8,718 nucleotides of DNA, taken from contig JAKLIM010000143.1 of assembly GCA_022709605.1 (NCBI GenBank), positions 1 through 8,718 on the forward strand. The letters run 5' to 3'. How positions within the stretch are numbered: position 1 is the first letter of the stretch; every line of letters starts with the position of its first letter. Below, piece by piece: positions 6,820 to 8,718 of the stretch. The position numbers were made by a program, and so were the translations under genes. The notes beneath the pieces are model-generated. The model was not told the DNA's origin. It saw only the letters and a list, made by a program, of their open reading frames with translations, and made no database searches. Source of the stretch: Bacteroidota bacterium. GTDB lineage: Bacteria; Bacteroidota; Bacteroidia; Bacteroidales; Paludibacteraceae.

Positions 6820-7179
6820 ATGATCCCAACAATTCTATGTTATCCCAAATGCGGAACGTGCCAAAAAGCTGTAAAATGGCTCAAGGCAAACAAAATTGAA
6901 TATAATTATCGTGCGATAAAAGAAGAAAATCCAACCGTCGAGGAATTAATTGTATGGATAAAAAAAAGCGGATTGTCAGTAAGTAAATTTTTCAATACCA
7001 GCGGATTGCTATATAAGGAAAATAACATGAAAGATAAGGTGAAAATCTTATCCGAAAGCGAATTGATTGATATTCTGGCTTCCAACGGATTAATGGTTAA
7101 GCGCCCGATTCTACTCGCGGGAGAGAAGGTTTTGGTAGGTTTTAAAGAAGATGATTGGACGGATTTATTTTCGAAATAA
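6820..7179 (+). CDS. ArsC/Spx-family thioredoxin-fold protein
   Basis: This 119-residue single-domain protein belongs to the arsenate reductase (ArsC)/Spx/YffB family; the usual length is about 115-120. The N-terminal strand and redox loop read LCYPKCGTCQKA, giving a CxxC pair at C11 and C14. Spx-type regulators carry such a pair, whereas classical ArsC uses a single cysteine. The C-terminal family signature LMVKRPILL (91-99, with R95 and P96) and VGF (106-108) are intact. Possible roles are a glutathione- or thioredoxin-linked reductase or an RNA polymerase-binding stress regulator; the sequence does not decide between them, and no ars genes are nearby. It is the last gene of the + strand block and is followed at once by a strong terminator. 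It may share a transcript with rseP 125 bases upstream, although the intervening hairpin makes this uncertain. Confidence 0.88.
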   Translation: MIPTILCYPKCGTCQKAVKWLKANKIEYNYRAIKEENPTVEELIVWIKKSGLSVSKFFNTSGLLYKENNMKDKVKILSESELIDILASNGLMVKRPILLAGEKVLVGFKEDDWTDLFSK

Positions 7180-7184
7180 TATTA

Positions 7185-7224
7185 AAAAAACAGGCTGTTT
7201 GAGAAATCAATCAGCCTGTTTTTT
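7185..7224. terminator. Bidirectional intrinsic terminator between convergent genes
   Basis: There is a perfect 13-bp stem with arms 7185-7197 and 7212-7224 (A6-CAGGCTG paired with CAGCCTG-T6). Beyond a T/T mismatch, a further four pairs (TTGA with TCAA) are capped by GAAA, a GNRA tetraloop. A-run and T-run flank both sides, so it can work on either strand. It starts six bases after the ArsC-like stop and lies about 105 bases beyond the stop of the - strand gene. Confidence 0.93.
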
Positions 7225-7257
7225 AAATATAATATTTTAATAAAATAATAAATATGG

Positions 7258-7327
7258 TTTTGTACCTGAAACACGAAACCTGAAACCTGAAACACGAAAC
7301 CTGAAACACAAAACACGAAGTACAAAA
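7258..7327. repeat. 7-bp tandem array framed by an 8-bp inverted repeat
   Basis: Seven units of the form CTGAAAC or ACGAAAC/ACAAAAC run without gaps from 7266 to 7314, followed by the partial unit ACGAA. The array is bounded exactly by TTTTGTAC (7258-7265) and its reverse complement GTACAAAA (7320-7327). It lies downstream of the - strand gene, one base beyond its stop codon. Simple GAAAC-type repeats are seen in other Bacteroidota spacers as I recall; the exact framing is less expected. Confidence 0.85.
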
Positions 7328-7328
7328 T

Positions 7329-8636
7329 TTATTTAACAAGTTTATATTCCACAAACGCTTCAATTGCTTCGTACGATGCCAAACCAAGTTTATTGTACAA
7401 GTCGGCTGTGGCTTTGTTTCGTTCTTCAGCACGTTGCCAGAAAAGCCGCTCATCGCCACCCATAAACGGTGCACTTTCCATTTGTGACTGGTGTTTCAGA
7501 ATTGAATTGCGTTTCTGACGAAGTTGTTCGGGGCTCATAGGCACTGCCATTTCAATGTGGTCAATTTCCCACTCAGCCCAAGCACCGCGATACATCCAAA
7601 TACGACATTTTTTCATCCACTCGGTATTTTTCAATTCATCAATTGCAGCCAAAGCGGCATTCAGACATACTTTATGTGTGCCATGTGGATCTGCAAGATC
7701 ACCGGCAACAAATATCTGATGCGGTTTTATTTCCGAAAGTAAATCGATTGTTTTCTGTACATCAATTTCCGATAGTTTTCCTTTTTGAACTTTGCCGGTT
7801 TCGTAAAACGGTAAATCGAGAAAATGTACATTTTCAGGGTTCGCGCCAACGTATCTGCATGCACTTCGGGCTTCTTCGCGTCTGATTTGTCCTTTGATAA
7901 AAAGTATTTCTTTTGTATCAGAATCGCCAATGCTTTTCTTTTCTTTCAGAAAATTAAGCGAGTTATCTATGGTCGAAATTAGATTTGAGAAATCTGAATC
8001 ATAATTAGTTACCAAATTTTTAACTACAGATAATGATCGTATTACTTCATCATCGCCAACAGCAATATTCCCCGAAGTTTGATATACAACATGCACTTCA
8101 TGCTGCTGATCTACCAATCGTTGAAAAGTTCCACCCATCGAAATAACATCATCATCCGGGTGCGGACTAAAAATTATCACTCGTTTAGGGAACGGTTTGG
8201 CTCTTTCCGGTCGGTGAGTATCATCTGCATTCGGTTTTCCGCCGGGCCACCCGGTGATGGTGTGTTGAAGATCGTTGAAAATACGAATATTTACATCGTA
8301 AGCCGAACCGTAAAGCGAAAGAAGTTCATCTAATCCGTGTTGATTGTAATCCTTATTGGTAAGTTTCAGAATTGGCTTGTTGGTTTGTGAACATAACCAG
8401 ACTATGGCACGACGAATCATCTTATCAGTCCAGTCACATGAACCAACCAGCCACGGGTGACTCAGTCTTGTAAGTAATTGAGCGGCATCAAGATCCAAAA
8501 CCACTTTGGCATTTTTATGTATTTGAAGTATTGAAGCAGGAACGTTATCGTCCACTTTACCTTCAATAATTTCTTTAATAATGCCGGCTTTCTGTTTTTT
8601 GCAAATAATCCTACAAGGGTCTTGAGTTGGGCTCAT
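7329..8636 (-). CDS. NagB-LmbE family protein lacking its N-terminal NagB catalytic region
   Basis: This 435-residue protein aligns, from about residue 16 to the end, with the C-terminal two thirds of the Bacteroidota two-domain protein annotated as glucosamine-6-phosphate deaminase (recalled length about 650-670). Residues 16-60 match the tail of the NagB domain (KAGIIKEIIEG, VPASILQ). Residues 61-150 are the conserved linker (HPWLVGSCDW, KLTNKDYN, HTITGWPGGKPNADDT). Residues 151 to about 350 are a PIG-L/LmbE deacetylase domain with HPDDD at 159-163 and DPHGTH (H318, H321) as metal ligands. The NagB active-site part, about 220-230 residues, is missing. An in-frame stop (8643-8645) sits two codons before the ATG, so the loss is not simply the window edge. 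The first 15 residues look unrelated. The deacetylase may still work; otherwise this is a 5'-truncated pseudogene or sits at an assembly junction. Confidence 0.88.
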   Translation of the reverse strand: MSPTQDPCRIICKKQKAGIIKEIIEGKVDDNVPASILQIHKNAKVVLDLDAAQLLTRLSHPWLVGSCDWTDKMIRRAIVWLCSQTNKPILKLTNKDYNQHGLDELLSLYGSAYDVNIRIFNDLQHTITGWPGGKPNADDTHRPERAKPFPKRVIIFSPHPDDDVISMGGTFQRLVDQQHEVHVVYQTSGNIAVGDDEVIRSLSVVKNLVTNYDSDFSNLISTIDNSLNFLKEKKSIGDSDTKEILFIKGQIRREEARSACRYVGANPENVHFLDLPFYETGKVQKGKLSEIDVQKTIDLLSEIKPHQIFVAGDLADPHGTHKVCLNAALAAIDELKNTEWMKKCRIWMYRGAWAEWEIDHIEMAVPMSPEQLRQKRNSILKHQSQMESAPFMGGDERLFWQRAEERNKATADLYNKLGLASYEAIEAFVEYKLVK

Positions 8637-8718
8637 GTAAGATTACTAAGATTTACCGCAAAAGTCTCCAATTTTAAGAATCCAGGGTTGCCAACTTTTG
8701 ATCAAATATTTGAAGGTT
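8590..8718. other. Unidentified sequence replacing the NagB-coding region
   Basis: Homology to NagB-LmbE proteins stops near base 8590. Reading further on the - strand, all three frames contain stops before the window edge, and none encodes recognisable NagB sequence. The only local feature is the 10-bp palindrome TTTGATCAAA at 8697-8706. It may be a genuine upstream spacer of a rearranged gene, an edge of an unseen element, or an assembly junction. Confidence 0.5.

Noticed and set aside
6820..7179. Specific call as arsenate reductase ArsC in an arsenic-resistance operon.
   Set aside because: No ars genes are adjacent, and the CxxC pair is shared with Spx-type regulators, so only the family is supported.
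7258..7327. CRISPR array.
   Set aside because: Units are 7 bp without spacers, and there are no cas genes; this is a simple tandem repeat.
7223..7474. Small - strand reading frame with repeated FQVSCFR-like residues.
   Set aside because: The repeats are just the translation of the heptanucleotide array, and the rest overlaps the deacetylase gene in another frame.

Overview
The window is ordinary, low-GC chromosomal DNA from a member of the Bacteroidota, most likely an anaerobic Bacteroidales or Marinilabiliales-type organism. This is inferred from the V-type ATPase in the order D-I-K, the NagB/LmbE-type deacetylase protein, the long Bacteroidota form of RseP, a -33/-7 promoter of the TTTG...TAnnTTTG type, and AT-rich leaders without Shine-Dalgarno motifs.

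Layout, left to right. Bases 1-2720 hold the distal end of a V-type ATPase operon on the + strand: the C-terminal part of stalk subunit D, the membrane a-type subunit I and the rotor-ring subunit K, closed by a strong hairpin at 2739-2772. A well-formed Bacteroidota promoter (2777-2807) directly abuts that hairpin and drives a membrane-anchored LytM/M23 protein (2833-3702) that has lost most of its zinc-site residues. A repeat-containing spacer follows, then dxr (MEP isoprenoid pathway) and rseP (site-2 intramembrane protease), a commonly conserved pair, and then a small ArsC/Spx-like thioredoxin-fold protein. The + strand block ends at a near-perfect bidirectional terminator (7185-7224). Facing it on the - strand is a 435-aa protein made of the C-terminal part of a NagB-LmbE two-domain protein, without the NagB catalytic region.

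The genes are mostly core envelope and energy functions: a rotary ATPase whose K subunit retains all the Na+-binding residues known from Enterococcus hirae, isoprenoid precursor synthesis, envelope proteolysis, a probable cell-wall regulator and amino-sugar metabolism. I see no phage, CRISPR, toxin or transposase module, and no evidence of a new multi-gene system.

The most informative anomalies are four. A 28-bp perfect inverted repeat at the extreme left edge looks like a fold-back assembly or amplification artefact. The M23 domain is degenerate. The NagB-LmbE gene is broken near the right edge. Several spacers carry short tandem repeats, one of which is framed exactly by an 8-bp inverted repeat. 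The irregularities at both edges suggest that the window may be a complete short contig with unreliable ends.
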